A stretch of DNA of 64,000 nucleotides from Streptomyces sp. STR69. GTDB lineage: Bacteria; Actinomycetota; Actinomycetes; Streptomycetales; Streptomycetaceae. The position numbers and the translations under genes are program-made. Location of the stretch: positions 1-64,000 of the forward strand of contig NZ_JALJRY010000038.1 of NCBI RefSeq assembly GCF_024519455.1, written 5' to 3'. Below, in pieces: positions 53,661-62,504 of this stretch (positions are counted from its first letter, which is position 1; every line of letters begins with the position of its first letter). Below the pieces are notes generated by a model that saw nothing but the letters and a program-made list of their open reading frames with translations, was not told the DNA's origin and searched no databases.

Positions 53661-54137
53661 CTAGGGACGCCCCCGTTGCCCGCGCAGATGCTCCGCGATC
53701 GGCTTAAGCGTTTTGTCGAGTTCCGACAGGCCCTCGGGAGTCACGAGGTCGATGAAGTGCCGCCGTACCGACGCCACATGATGGGGCGCGACCTTCTGCA
53801 TCGTCTCCAGGCCGTGTTCGGTGAGCACCGCGTACAGTCCCCGGCGGTCCGACTCGCAGTTCTCCCGGCGTACCAGGTCCGCGTTCTCCATGCGGGTGAT
53901 CTGGTGCGAGAGGCGGCTCTTGGACTGGAGCGTGGCGGCGGCGAGGTCGCTCATCCGCAGCCGTTTGTCCTCCGCCTCGGAGAGGTTCACCAGGATCTCG
54001 TAGTCGTTCATCGTCAGGCCGAACGGCTGCAGGTCCTTTTCGAGTTGGTACGTCAGCAGCCTGTTGACCTCCAGGTGGGTGCGCCAGGCGCACTGCTCCT
54101 CATCGGTCAGCCAGCGCGTGGCCGTCTCGGTCTCCAT
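53661..54137 (-). CDS. absC: MarR-family pleiotropic regulator AbsC
   Basis: In S. coelicolor AbsC is a zinc-binding MarR dimer needed for normal antibiotic production and linked to zinc homeostasis. This 158-residue product has the AbsC length and a winged helix (KRLRMSDLAAATLQSKSRLSHQITRMENADLVRRENCESDRRGLYAVLTEHG) with flanking dimerisation helices. Cys and His residues in the N-terminal region (DEEQCAWRTH) and in APHHVASVRRHF could bind zinc. The promoter region 54138-54180 contains an AT-rich near-palindrome (CTAAAATGTTGAAAG), a possible autoregulatory site. Confidence 0.9.
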   Translation of the reverse strand: METETATRWLTDEEQCAWRTHLEVNRLLTYQLEKDLQPFGLTMNDYEILVNLSEAEDKRLRMSDLAAATLQSKSRLSHQITRMENADLVRRENCESDRRGLYAVLTEHGLETMQKVAPHHVASVRRHFIDLVTPEGLSELDKTLKPIAEHLRGQRGRP

Positions 54138-54229
54138 GAATGAAGTCTACCTAAAATGTTGAAAGGCGAACTAGTGAGGGTGGCGTGACGGCGCGCACAC
54201 GTTCGACGTCACACTCCGCAGACTACCGC

Positions 54230-55027
54230 TCACAGCCCGAAGCGACGCTGGAGATCCCCCAGCTGTCCGGGAAGGCGCGGTGCGCCCGCTTGCTGTGCGG
54301 GGCCTGTGCGAGCCCCGCCCCCGCCCGGTACCCCCGGCTCGTGCGGCACAACCCCTGTGGCCTGCTCGGGCATCAGATTCTCCGAGGACTGGAGCAGTAC
54401 CGTGCCCGCCCCCACGAACTCGAACTGGTGCTCCTCCCCGGAGGCCCCGCCGATGCCCGTCATCGCACGTAGACCGCCCATCAGGCCGGTCATGTAGGCG
54501 TGGTCGTAGTGGTGGCAGGGTGAGGGGCAGTCGGCCCAGCCGACGAGTGCCTGCGGGTCGACCCGGATCGGGGGTTCCATGAACACCACCGGGCCGCTGG
54601 AGGCGGCCACGATCTTGCCGGTTCCGATGAGTGTCAGAAAGCCGGGGACAATCGACTGCTTCAGAGCAAGACTTGGCTGAAAAGCGAGCAGGTTGCCCGA
54701 GCGAATGGTCATGTTGGCGTCTTCGAGGTCGTACGCGTTGACGTCGAAGGCCCGGTCGGCGAGCAGCATCTTGCCCGAGCCGTCCGCCACGACCCAGTCG
54801 CTCGCGTGCAGAGGCGAATGGAAGGACGTACGGACAAGTCGGTCGAGTCGCCCGTGCCCGATGCCGTTGAACTCCATCGAGCCGTAGTAGGCGATCATCT
54901 TCCCCTTCTGCAGGAACCACTGGCTCCCCTTGAGCTCCACGCAGAAGGTGTACTTGTTGACGTTGTCGTCGACCGGCAGGGTCATCGGGTCGAAGATGGT
55001 GGGGCCGGACCCCGCGTACTGGCTCAC
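54230..55027 (-). CDS. AIM24 family protein (third of three tandem paralogues)
   Basis: A 265-residue beta-rich protein of the AIM24/DUF124 family, whose bacterial function is unknown. The core repeats short strands, with LLAFQPSLALKQS, VFMEPPIRVDPQALVGW and FEFVGAGTVLLQSSE like its neighbours. It is about 50 residues longer than the other two, the excess being a Pro/Gly/Gln-rich tail. GTG 55027 overlaps the stop of the upstream paralogue. There is no signal peptide. Confidence 0.87.
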   Translation of the reverse strand: MSQYAGSGPTIFDPMTLPVDDNVNKYTFCVELKGSQWFLQKGKMIAYYGSMEFNGIGHGRLDRLVRTSFHSPLHASDWVVADGSGKMLLADRAFDVNAYDLEDANMTIRSGNLLAFQPSLALKQSIVPGFLTLIGTGKIVAASSGPVVFMEPPIRVDPQALVGWADCPSPCHHYDHAYMTGLMGGLRAMTGIGGASGEEHQFEFVGAGTVLLQSSENLMPEQATGVVPHEPGVPGGGGARTGPAQQAGAPRLPGQLGDLQRRFGL

Positions 55028-55674
55028 AGCTTCTCCTCCGACGCCTGGACGTACACCGCGCCACTGCCGCTCAGCTCCAGCTGGAACGCCTCGCCGGAGC
55101 CACGGCCCACCATGTCGCGCCAACCGAGCGCCGTGGACAGCTTGTTGCGGACGTCGCCGTGGTGGGCGACGTAGGCCTGCGGGTCGACATGGACGGGTCT
55201 GCCGGGGGTGATCGGCACCTCGAAGACACCGCCGTGGGCCATCACGGCGACCGCGCCCCGCCCCTGGAGCGTGGTCGTGAACAGGCCCTGGCCGGTGACC
55301 TGGCCGCGGACCATGCCCATGACGCCGCCCTGCGAGCCCATGAACATCGTGCCCTGCCGGAGGGTGCCCTCGAAGGCGAGGAGACGGTCGGCCTCCACGT
55401 AGAGGGTGTCTCCGGTGAGCTCGATGATCTGGATGTGGTGGCCGCCGTGACCGAACATCACGGTGCCGCTGCCCTCGACGGTCATGAGGGGGGTCGCCTC
55501 GTTGGCGACGCGGCGGCCGAGCATCGACATCACGCCGCCCTGGCCGCCCTGGATGTTCGGGGTGAAGGAGACGTCGCCCTTGTAGGCGAGCATCGCGCCG
55601 CGCTGGCTGTACAGCCGCTGACCCGGCATGACGGTGGCCTGGATCATCTTCGAGTTGATCTCCGTGAACGTCAT
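55024..55674 (-). CDS. AIM24 family protein (second of three)
   Basis: A 216-residue member of the AIM24 family. It has the typical Gly-rich loop GQGGVMSMLGRRVANEATPLMTVEGSGTVMF and the VHVDPQAYVAHHGDV segment. It starts 1 nt after the stop of the first paralogue (55676) and overlaps the next by 4 nt, so the three are made as one coupled set. They may form a hetero-oligomer. Confidence 0.88.
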   Translation of the reverse strand: MTFTEINSKMIQATVMPGQRLYSQRGAMLAYKGDVSFTPNIQGGQGGVMSMLGRRVANEATPLMTVEGSGTVMFGHGGHHIQIIELTGDTLYVEADRLLAFEGTLRQGTMFMGSQGGVMGMVRGQVTGQGLFTTTLQGRGAVAVMAHGGVFEVPITPGRPVHVDPQAYVAHHGDVRNKLSTALGWRDMVGRGSGEAFQLELSGSGAVYVQASEEKL

Positions 55675-55675
55675 G

Positions 55676-56308
55676 TCACACGTCCCCCGCGATCGTGTTC
55701 CGCTCGCTGGGCTGGACGTAGACGAGTCCGTCGCCCTCGAAGCGGATCTGGAAGGCCTCGCCGCCGCCCTCCCCGAAGAGCGTGCGGAAGGTCACACCGG
55801 ACTGGAAGGACTGCTGCAGGTTCCCCTGGTGCGCGATGTACGCGCCGGGGTCGACGGTCAGCGGGTACTGCCGGCTCACCCGCAGCACCACCGCCGGGCC
55901 GTCCGACATGATCGCCGCCTGGCCGTGGCCCTCGACGGTCGTCGTGAACAGCCCGTTGCCCTGCGAGGCGCCGCGCAGTCCCGTGAACGTCGTGCCCGTT
56001 CTCAGCCCCGCGTCGGTCGCGAGCAGGTTGCTCGACTCGACGTACAGCTTGTCGCCCTGGAGGTTCACCAGGTTGATCTCGGACGCCCGGTCCGCGAACC
56101 AGCAGGTGCCCTGCCCCCTCACCTCCATCACCGTCATCTGCTCGCCGGTGAGCCGCCGGGTGACCATCCCCCGGATGCCCTCGCCGCCACCGCTCATCTT
56201 CTTGAAGGCCATCTGCCCGTCGTACGCGACCATCGAGCCGTTCTTCGCCTTCACGGCGTCCCCGGTCATGTCGACGGCGAGCACCTTGCTGCCCTGGAGT
56301 CGAAACAT
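55676..56308 (-). CDS. AIM24 family protein (first of three)
   Basis: The 210-residue first gene of the AIM24 trio. It shows KNGSMVAYDGQMAFKKMSGG, the loop GIRGMVTRRLTGEQMTVMEVRGQGTCWFAD and LTVDPGAYIAHQGN. ATG 56308 gives the shortest, family-like start; the frame runs on to 56455 without homology. The SD is weak. The proteins are cytoplasmic as judged by the lack of signals. Confidence 0.88.
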   Translation of the reverse strand: MFRLQGSKVLAVDMTGDAVKAKNGSMVAYDGQMAFKKMSGGGEGIRGMVTRRLTGEQMTVMEVRGQGTCWFADRASEINLVNLQGDKLYVESSNLLATDAGLRTGTTFTGLRGASQGNGLFTTTVEGHGQAAIMSDGPAVVLRVSRQYPLTVDPGAYIAHQGNLQQSFQSGVTFRTLFGEGGGEAFQIRFEGDGLVYVQPSERNTIAGDV

Positions 56309-56385
56309 CGCCACCGTGCGAAGGTAACCGCAAGGGCGCGCCCGCGGACAGGGCCCGTGGGTGGACAACGACCCTGACCTGCCCC

Positions 56386-56715
56386 CTAGGGCGTGTCGCG
56401 GGGCGCGCCGAGACGGATGACGGCCGTGCCCGCGCGCAGGTCGACGGTGGACCACGGCGGGTCCCCGTCCTCCTCGTCGTCGCGCATCACCAGCGCGCTC
56501 CGCCGTTCCTTCAACTCGGTCTGCTTGCCCGGCGACAGGCTCGCGTGCAGCTGCTCGAAGCCGGTCGCGGAGATCTGGCCCTGCCGACCGGCGTTGCGCC
56601 AGGGGAGCATGCCGGCGCGGCCCATCTTCAGCAGCAGCTGGTCGAGGAACGCGAGCGCGGTCAGCAGGACCACCAGCCCGGGCAGCGTCATGAAGAAGAC
56701 GAACGGCACGGGCAC
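56386..56715 (-). CDS. hypothetical membrane-anchored protein
   Basis: A 109-residue protein with one N-terminal membrane helix (~3-27, VPFVFFMTLPGLVVLLTALAFLDQLLL) and a soluble, charged C-terminal part (GFEQLHASLSPGKQTELKERRSALVMRDDEEDG). GTG 56715 follows gggag. I recognise no family with confidence. It is divergent from the DUF3817 gene and lies 77 nt beyond the AIM24 start, in the same direction. Confidence 0.75.
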   Translation of the reverse strand: MPVPFVFFMTLPGLVVLLTALAFLDQLLLKMGRAGMLPWRNAGRQGQISATGFEQLHASLSPGKQTELKERRSALVMRDDEEDGDPPWSTVDLRAGTAVIRLGAPRDTP

Positions 56716-56832
56716 TCCCGGGGGCTCGGCTGCGGACCCCCAGTCTCGGCTCCCTCAGCCGTTTGCCACAATGGGTGAACGTTTGTGCTCGCGTTCACAA
56801 GCTGTGGACGTCTCCCTCACCGAAGGTGACCT

Positions 56833-57183
56833 GTGGACATCAAGACCGCCACCGCAATCCGCCGCCTCCGCCTGGTGTCGGCCCCCGAGGCCGTGTCCTT
56901 CCTCCTGTTGCTCGTCTGCTCGGTGCTGAAGCGGACCACGGACTTCAACGCGGTGCCCGTGATGGGCATGGTCCACGGTGTCCTCTTCATCCTGTACGTC
57001 CTCTTCTGGGCCGACGCCTGGAACCGTACGAAGTGGGGCGCGAAGTCGGCGGCCCTCTACTTCGTCCTCTCCGTGCTGCCCACCGGCGGCTTCTTCGCCG
57101 AGCGCAAGCTCAGGCGCGAGTCCGAGGATGCGGTCATCGCCTCCCGCGCCCGCCAGGAGCAGGAAGGGGCCGTGAAGGCATGA
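56833..57183 (+). CDS. DUF3817 family integral membrane protein
   Basis: A 116-residue protein with three membrane helices (~18-35, 45-63 and 72-90), the pattern of DUF3817. The conserved features include an EAVSFLLLL helix, GMVHGVLFILYVLFW and FFAERKL at the end of the last helix. Function unknown. The GTG start has aaggtg upstream. The stop overlaps the next gene by ATGA. Confidence 0.88.
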   Translation: MDIKTATAIRRLRLVSAPEAVSFLLLLVCSVLKRTTDFNAVPVMGMVHGVLFILYVLFWADAWNRTKWGAKSAALYFVLSVLPTGGFFAERKLRRESEDAVIASRARQEQEGAVKA

Positions 57184-57473
57184 TCGTCGCCTTTTCCGTG
57201 ACACCGCTGGGTGTCGGCGAGGACGTCGGCGAGTACGTCGCCGACGCCGTCCGCGTGGTTCGCGAGTCGGGCCTGCCCAACCGCACCGACGCGATGTTCA
57301 CGTCCATCGAGGGCGAGTGGGACGAGGTCATGGACGTCGTCAAGCGTGCGGTCGCCGCCGTGGAGGCCCGCGCCCCGCGCGTCTCCGTGGTCCTCAAGGC
57401 GGACATCCGCCCCGGAGTGACGGACGGCCTCACCTCCAAGGTGGAGACGGTCGAACGGCACCTGGAGCGATAG
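57180..57473 (+). CDS. MTH1187/YkoF-like thiamine-binding protein
   Basis: A 97-residue ferredoxin-like protein of the MTH1187 family (thiamine_BP, formerly DUF77). It shows IVAFSVTPLGVGEDVGEYVADAVRVVRESGL and TDAMFTSIEGEWDEVMDVVKRAV. Family members bind thiamine or related pyrimidines, but their physiological role is unclear. ATG 57180 overlaps the DUF3817 stop, so the pair is translationally coupled. Confidence 0.9.
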   Translation: MIVAFSVTPLGVGEDVGEYVADAVRVVRESGLPNRTDAMFTSIEGEWDEVMDVVKRAVAAVEARAPRVSVVLKADIRPGVTDGLTSKVETVERHLER

Positions 57474-57668
57474 GACCTGTCCGGCGGAGGCGGTGATCAA
57501 CCGGCCCGTTCCGCCGCCGGGGTCAACCCCCCACCCACCTGGACGCACCCAGTTCGACACGCCCTCAATTCTCCACTTGTGTGAGGTTATCGGCCCGGTC
57601 GATCTTCGGAACCCAACGGTTCCGGCGGTCCCCGGGCGTCGATCACTCCTCAATCATTGGAGGGCGCT
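57474..57668 (+). promoter_or_regulatory. spacer with hairpin upstream of the csl-like operon
   Basis: CCGGCGGAGGCGG near 57480 and CCGTTCCGCCGCCGG near 57510 form an imperfect inverted repeat that may end the preceding transcript. The remainder, including a TTATCGG segment near 57587, probably holds the promoter of the glycan-synthase operon. No clear hexamers were found. Confidence 0.45.
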
Positions 57669-59453
57669 GTGCGGCCGGAGGGCTACGACTACGACACCTA
57701 CAGCCGACTGGCCGGACCGCTCACGGAGCCGTCCGGTGCGTCGTACCAGGTGCAGTACAACTCGCTCCTCTCGCGCGAGCCCCACCGAATACGCGCCATC
57801 CTCCTGATGAGCCTCGCCCCGGTGCTGACCGCCGCCCTGCTCGTCTATCTCGTCTGGCCCACCCACTGGGTGGAGCGCGAGGGCGGTCAGGAGTGGATGG
57901 TCGGGCTCGACATCACGATGCTGATAGCCATCGGCCTCATCGAGCTGTTCATGGTCGTCAACGTCGCCTCCGTCGCCCACGCCACCCTGGTCGCCCGCGA
58001 CCCGGTCCCCGTCGTCCCCGCCCCCGGCACCCGCGTCGCCTTCCTCACGACGTACGTCCCGGGCAAGGAGCCCCTCTCCATGGTCCGCGCCACCCTCGAA
58101 GGCGCGGTCGGGGTCACGCACACCGGGCCCGTGGATGTGTGGCTCCTCGACGAAGGGGACGACGAGCAGGCCAAGGCCCTGTGCGCCGAGTTGGGCGTAC
58201 GGCACTTCACCCGGCACGGAGTCCCGGAGTGGAACCGCCCCAAGGGCGTCCACAAGGCCCGTACCAAGCACGGGAATTACAACGCCTGGATCGCGATGCA
58301 CGGCGGCGACTACGAGTTCTTCGCCTCCGTCGACACCGACCACGTGCCGCTCCCCAACTTCCTTGAGCGGATGATGGGTTACTTCCGAGACCCGGACGTG
58401 GCCTTCGTCGTGGGACCGCAGGTGTACGGGAACTACCACAACCCCGTCACCAAGGCCGCCGAGTCGCAGCAGTTCCTCTTCCACGCGTTGATCCAGCGCG
58501 CCGGCAACCGATACCGCGCCCCCATGTTCGTCGGCACCAACAACGTCGTACGGATGGCCGCCGTCAAGCAGATCGGCGGGCTGTACGACTCCATCACCGA
58601 GGACATGGCCACCGGCTTCGAACTCCACCGGCACCGCAACCCGTTGACCCGCACGCACTGGCGGTCCGTCTACACCCCGGACGTGCTCGCCGTGGGGGAG
58701 GGGCCGGCCTCCTGGACCGACTTCTTCACGCAGCAGATGCGGTGGTCGCGCGGCACGTACGAGACGCTGATCAAGCAGTACTGGAAGGCGCCGTTCACGA
58801 TGCCTCCCGGGCGGCTGTTCTCCTACACGATGATGCTCGTCTACTACCCGATGACGGCCGTCAACTGGCTGCTGGGCATCATGAGTTGCTTCCTGTTCCT
58901 GTGGTTCGGCGCCTCCGGCACCCAGGTCGCCGCGTCCGTGTGGCTGATGCTCTACAGCGACGCCGCGGCCCTGCAGATCGGGCTCTATCTCTGGAACCGG
59001 CGGCACAACGTCTCCCCGCACGAGCCGGAGGGGTCGGGCGGTCTCGCGGGCATGGCGATGTCCGCGCTGTCCGCGCCGATCTATCTCAAGTCCCTGGGCG
59101 AGGCGCTCGTCCGCAGGCCCAGCCGGTTCGTCGTCACCCCCAAGGGCGGCGACGCCAGCCCGGACCGGGTGATGACCTTCCGCATCCACCTCTTCTGGGC
59201 GATCCTCCTGGCGACCTCGCTGGCCGCCTCCGTCGTCCTCGACCACACCCACGCGGCCATGCGCACCTGGGCCGTTCTCGCGATGGTCATCTCCCTTGCG
59301 CCGCTCGGTGTTTGGGTCGGCTCGCTGGTCAAGGAGCGCCGGGAACGGCACGCGCTGCTCGGCGCCACGCGCACCCTCGACACCGTCGAACCCGCTCTCG
59401 CCACCACCGGGGCCGGCCCGTCCGTCTCCGGCACCACGACAGGGGGCAACTAG
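57669..59453 (+). CDS. CslA-like family 2 glycosyltransferase (cellulose synthase-like)
   Basis: A processive beta-glycan synthase of about 594 residues. Two membrane helices lie near the N-terminus, then the GT-A domain with the D,D,D,QxxRW set: DVWLLDEGDD, ASVDTDHVP (DxD), SITEDMATG (TED) and QQMRWSRGT, then about five more helices. S. coelicolor CslA makes the tip-associated beta-glucan together with GlxA. This gene is a paralogue in a similar cluster. GTG 57669 behind GGAGGG (57659-57664) fits better than TTG 57657. The stop is 3 nt before the oxidase ATG. Confidence 0.92.
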   Translation: MRPEGYDYDTYSRLAGPLTEPSGASYQVQYNSLLSREPHRIRAILLMSLAPVLTAALLVYLVWPTHWVEREGGQEWMVGLDITMLIAIGLIELFMVVNVASVAHATLVARDPVPVVPAPGTRVAFLTTYVPGKEPLSMVRATLEGAVGVTHTGPVDVWLLDEGDDEQAKALCAELGVRHFTRHGVPEWNRPKGVHKARTKHGNYNAWIAMHGGDYEFFASVDTDHVPLPNFLERMMGYFRDPDVAFVVGPQVYGNYHNPVTKAAESQQFLFHALIQRAGNRYRAPMFVGTNNVVRMAAVKQIGGLYDSITEDMATGFELHRHRNPLTRTHWRSVYTPDVLAVGEGPASWTDFFTQQMRWSRGTYETLIKQYWKAPFTMPPGRLFSYTMMLVYYPMTAVNWLLGIMSCFLFLWFGASGTQVAASVWLMLYSDAAALQIGLYLWNRRHNVSPHEPEGSGGLAGMAMSALSAPIYLKSLGEALVRRPSRFVVTPKGGDASPDRVMTFRIHLFWAILLATSLAASVVLDHTHAAMRTWAVLAMVISLAPLGVWVGSLVKERRERHALLGATRTLDTVEPALATTGAGPSVSGTTTGGN

Positions 59454-59456
59454 ACC

Positions 59457-61412
59457 ATGGCGTACCAGCCGTCCCAGAAAACCAGGAAGACCGTCCTCGG
59501 CATCGGCGGCATCGCCGTCCTGGCCGGTCTCAACGCCCCGGCCGCCCTCGAATTCGCCGGCGAGCAGTACCACGAGTACAAGATCACGCGGCCCGACTAC
59601 ATGGCCGAGTACGGCTCCTGGGACCAGATCGACATCCCGAAGGAGTACCGCACCAACGCCATCCACGCCTCACTGCTGCACACCGGCAAGGTCCTGATCG
59701 TGGCCGGTTCGGGCAACGAACAGAAGAAGTTCAACGCGGGGTCCTTCGACACCGTCCTGTGGGACCCGAAGGCCAACACCTTCAAGAAGATCCCCACCCC
59801 GGTGGACTTCTTCTGCGGCGGCCACAGTCAACTCCCCAGCGGCAACCTGCTGGTGGCCGGCGGCACCGCCCGCTACGAACTCCTCGACGGCGAGGTCAAG
59901 CGGGCCGGCGGCGGTATGCGGGTGAAGAACGAGAACCCCAACAAGCCGATGTTCCTCAAGAAGGGCACCGTCTTCCGCTCACCGGCCGGCGTCGACTACG
60001 TCACCAGGTTCGACGTCACCGTCCCCAAGGCCAAGCGCGAGTTCAAGGTGACGTACAACGCCCGCGGTGTGATGCAGCCCTGGCAGACCAAGGTCACCGC
60101 GAGCGAGGTCCGGGTCTTCGTCGAGGCCACCGAGGCGGGGCCGATGTCGGTCACCGAGAAGCAGGCCCAGTACGACGTCGTCGGCCTCAAGGGCATCGAC
60201 GCGAACAACACGTACGGCCTCTCCGAGAAGATCACCCTGGACAAGCAGGACTACCAAGGCATCCGCGCCGCCTACGAGTTCGACCCGAAGGCCGAGCGGT
60301 ACATCGCCGTCGACCCGATGGACAAGGCCCGCTGGTACCCGACCCTCGTCGGCCTCGACGACGGCCGCGTCCTCGCCGTCTCCGGCCTCGACGACGTCGG
60401 CGTGATCGACCAGGGCGACAACGAGATCTACGACCCGAAGACCAAGAAGTGGACCCCGGGCCCCAAGCGCTACTTCCCCACCTACCCGGCCCTCTTCCTC
60501 ACCAAGGGCGGCAAGCTCTTCTACCCGGCCTCCAACGCCGGTTACGGACCCGCCAACAAGGGCCGCGAGCCGGGCCTCTGGGACCTGAAGACCAACAAGT
60601 TCACCACGGTGGCCGGACTGCGCGACCCCGACGAGACCGAGACCTCGTCCTCCCTGCTCCTCCCGCCCGCACAGGACCAGAAGGTGATGATCCTCGGCGG
60701 CGGAGGCGTCGGCGAGTCCAAGAAGTCGACCCCGCGCACCGCGGTCGTCGACCTCAAGCAGGACAGCCCCGTCTTCAAGGACGGCCCCAACCTCCCCCAG
60801 GGCACCCGGTACTTGAACAGCGTGATCATGCCGGACGACTCGGTCTTCACCACCAACGGCTCCTCGGACTACCGGGGCCGCAGCGCAAGCAACATCTTCA
60901 AGGCACAGTTCTACGACCCGAAGGGCAACGCCTTCCGCGAGGCCGCCGCCCCCATGGTCGGCCGCAACTACCACTCCGAGGCGCTGCTGTTGCCCGACGG
61001 CAGGGTCGTCACCTTCGGCTCCGACCCGCTCTTCGACGACCAGGCCAACACCAAACTCGGCCACTTCGAGCAGCGCATGGAGATCTTCACCCCGCCCGCG
61101 CTGCACAAGAACGGCGGCAACAGGCCCGTACTGCAGGACGGTCCGGAGACCCTCGACCGCCACCACCGGGCGACCTTCCGCACCGACCACCCCGACCGGG
61201 TCGTCAAGGCCCGTCTGATGCGGCCGAGTTCGGTCACGCACACGACGGACGTCGAGCAGCGCTCCATCGAACTCGGCCTCGTCAAGGACGGAAAGTCGGT
61301 GACGGTGGACGTACCGAACGACCGGGCACTGGTGCCGCCCGGCTGGTACATGCTGTTCGTGACGGACGCGGACGGCACGCCGTCGGAAGCCAAGTGGATC
61401 CAGGTGAACTGA
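59457..61412 (+). CDS. GlxA-like copper radical oxidase
   Basis: A galactose-oxidase-type enzyme with a Kelch propeller, likely oxidising glycan ends. The 651-residue protein has an N-terminal signal/anchor helix (~12-30) and a C-terminal DUF1929-like domain. The expected copper-radical residues are all present: Cys120 (FFCGGH) and Tyr294 (ARWYPTL) for the Tyr-Cys cofactor, the adjacent Trp293, axial Tyr505-His506 (GRNYHS) and His595 (SVTHTTD). The sequence differs clearly from S. coelicolor GlxA as I recall it, so I treat it as a paralogue. It is coupled to the cslA-like gene. Confidence 0.92.
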   Translation: MAYQPSQKTRKTVLGIGGIAVLAGLNAPAALEFAGEQYHEYKITRPDYMAEYGSWDQIDIPKEYRTNAIHASLLHTGKVLIVAGSGNEQKKFNAGSFDTVLWDPKANTFKKIPTPVDFFCGGHSQLPSGNLLVAGGTARYELLDGEVKRAGGGMRVKNENPNKPMFLKKGTVFRSPAGVDYVTRFDVTVPKAKREFKVTYNARGVMQPWQTKVTASEVRVFVEATEAGPMSVTEKQAQYDVVGLKGIDANNTYGLSEKITLDKQDYQGIRAAYEFDPKAERYIAVDPMDKARWYPTLVGLDDGRVLAVSGLDDVGVIDQGDNEIYDPKTKKWTPGPKRYFPTYPALFLTKGGKLFYPASNAGYGPANKGREPGLWDLKTNKFTTVAGLRDPDETETSSSLLLPPAQDQKVMILGGGGVGESKKSTPRTAVVDLKQDSPVFKDGPNLPQGTRYLNSVIMPDDSVFTTNGSSDYRGRSASNIFKAQFYDPKGNAFREAAAPMVGRNYHSEALLLPDGRVVTFGSDPLFDDQANTKLGHFEQRMEIFTPPALHKNGGNRPVLQDGPETLDRHHRATFRTDHPDRVVKARLMRPSSVTHTTDVEQRSIELGLVKDGKSVTVDVPNDRALVPPGWYMLFVTDADGTPSEAKWIQVN

Positions 61413-61441
61413 AGTTGACCCGGACGAACTGAACTGCCGGT

Positions 61442-62434
61442 CTACGCCTTGGAGTTGCGCGCCAGCTCCAAGGCGTACTCCGGCCACCACTGCCCGGCGT
61501 CCGGGCCGCCCGCGCAGGTGCCGTCCGAGGCGCCGGGCCGCTTGATCCACAGATAGGCGTCCAGGGCGGGTTCGCCGGTGTCGGTGGTCGGCCGGGTGCC
61601 CAGGCCCCGGCCCGGCGGGTTGCACCAGGCGCCGGGCAGCGGCCCGTTGCCGTTGCGGCTGCTGTCGACGACGAAGTGCTTGCCGCCGAGGTCCTTCGAC
61701 AGCTGGACGCCGTACTTCTTCGTCACCGCGTCCGTCTGGAAGTTGGAGACGTTCAGCGAGAACCCGTCGGCCTCCTCGACACCCGCCCGCTTCAGCGGCT
61801 CCACCAGCTTCCAAGGGTCCTGGATCCAGGCCGGGTTGCCCGCGTCGAGATACACCGCCGTACCGGGCTGCTGCTTCAGCCGGACCACCGCCTCGCTCAG
61901 CAACTGCTCCCGCTCGCCCTGGTACTCGCCGGGCGTGCACCCGTCCACCATGTGCGCGACCGCGTCCGGCTCCAGCACGACCAGTGCCTTCGAACTCCCC
62001 AGCGCCTCCGCGAACTTGCCGATCCAGGCCCGGTAGGCGTCCGCGTCCGCCGCCCCGCCCGCCGAGTGCTGACCGCAGTCCCGGTGCGGAATGTCGTACG
62101 CCACGAAGATCGGCGTACGACCCTCCTGGCCCGCGGACGCCGTCGCCGCCCTGATCACCGGGCCGGGGTCGAGCTCGCCGGCCGGCCACAGCGCGGTCGG
62201 CTCCTCGGCGATCCGCTTCAGCAGGGTGGCGTCGTGCTTGCGGCCCTCCCGTTCCCACATCTGGATCTGCTCGGCCGCCGGGCTCGCCGGGTCGACCCAG
62301 AAGGACGTGGCGTGTGCCGGGTCCTTGGACCGGGCACCGGCGACGGAGGCCTCGTCGACGTCGGCGGCGGACGAACAGCCCACCGCGAGCCCGAACACCG
62401 AGAGCACCGCGAACGTGCGGATCAGCCGGGACAT
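61442..62434 (-). CDS. GH6 endoglucanase-like lipoprotein
   Basis: A 330-residue secreted lipoprotein (lipobox LAVGC, Cys20) of glycoside hydrolase family 6, which cuts beta-1,4-glucan. Typical GH6 segments are VAYDIPHRDCGQHSAGG, the catalytic-acid region VVLEPDAVAH, VYLDAGNPAW and NVSNFQT. It converges on the oxidase gene. Its lipid anchor fits editing of glucan made at the membrane by the CslA-like enzyme. CslZ plays a similar part in the tip-glycan locus of S. coelicolor. Confidence 0.92.
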   Translation of the reverse strand: MSRLIRTFAVLSVFGLAVGCSSAADVDEASVAGARSKDPAHATSFWVDPASPAAEQIQMWEREGRKHDATLLKRIAEEPTALWPAGELDPGPVIRAATASAGQEGRTPIFVAYDIPHRDCGQHSAGGAADADAYRAWIGKFAEALGSSKALVVLEPDAVAHMVDGCTPGEYQGEREQLLSEAVVRLKQQPGTAVYLDAGNPAWIQDPWKLVEPLKRAGVEEADGFSLNVSNFQTDAVTKKYGVQLSKDLGGKHFVVDSSRNGNGPLPGAWCNPPGRGLGTRPTTDTGEPALDAYLWIKRPGASDGTCAGGPDAGQWWPEYALELARNSKA

Positions 62435-62504
62435 GCCGCTCCCTTGCGCGAGGGGACATTAAGTGACGATTCGTCAGTGATTGTGGACGATCCATCACTC
62501 TGCC

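Noticed and set aside
58742..61432. 896-residue plus ORF overlapping the CslA-like and GlxA-like genes
   Set aside because: An out-of-frame Arg/Pro/Gly-rich read of two genes with complete catalytic motifs.
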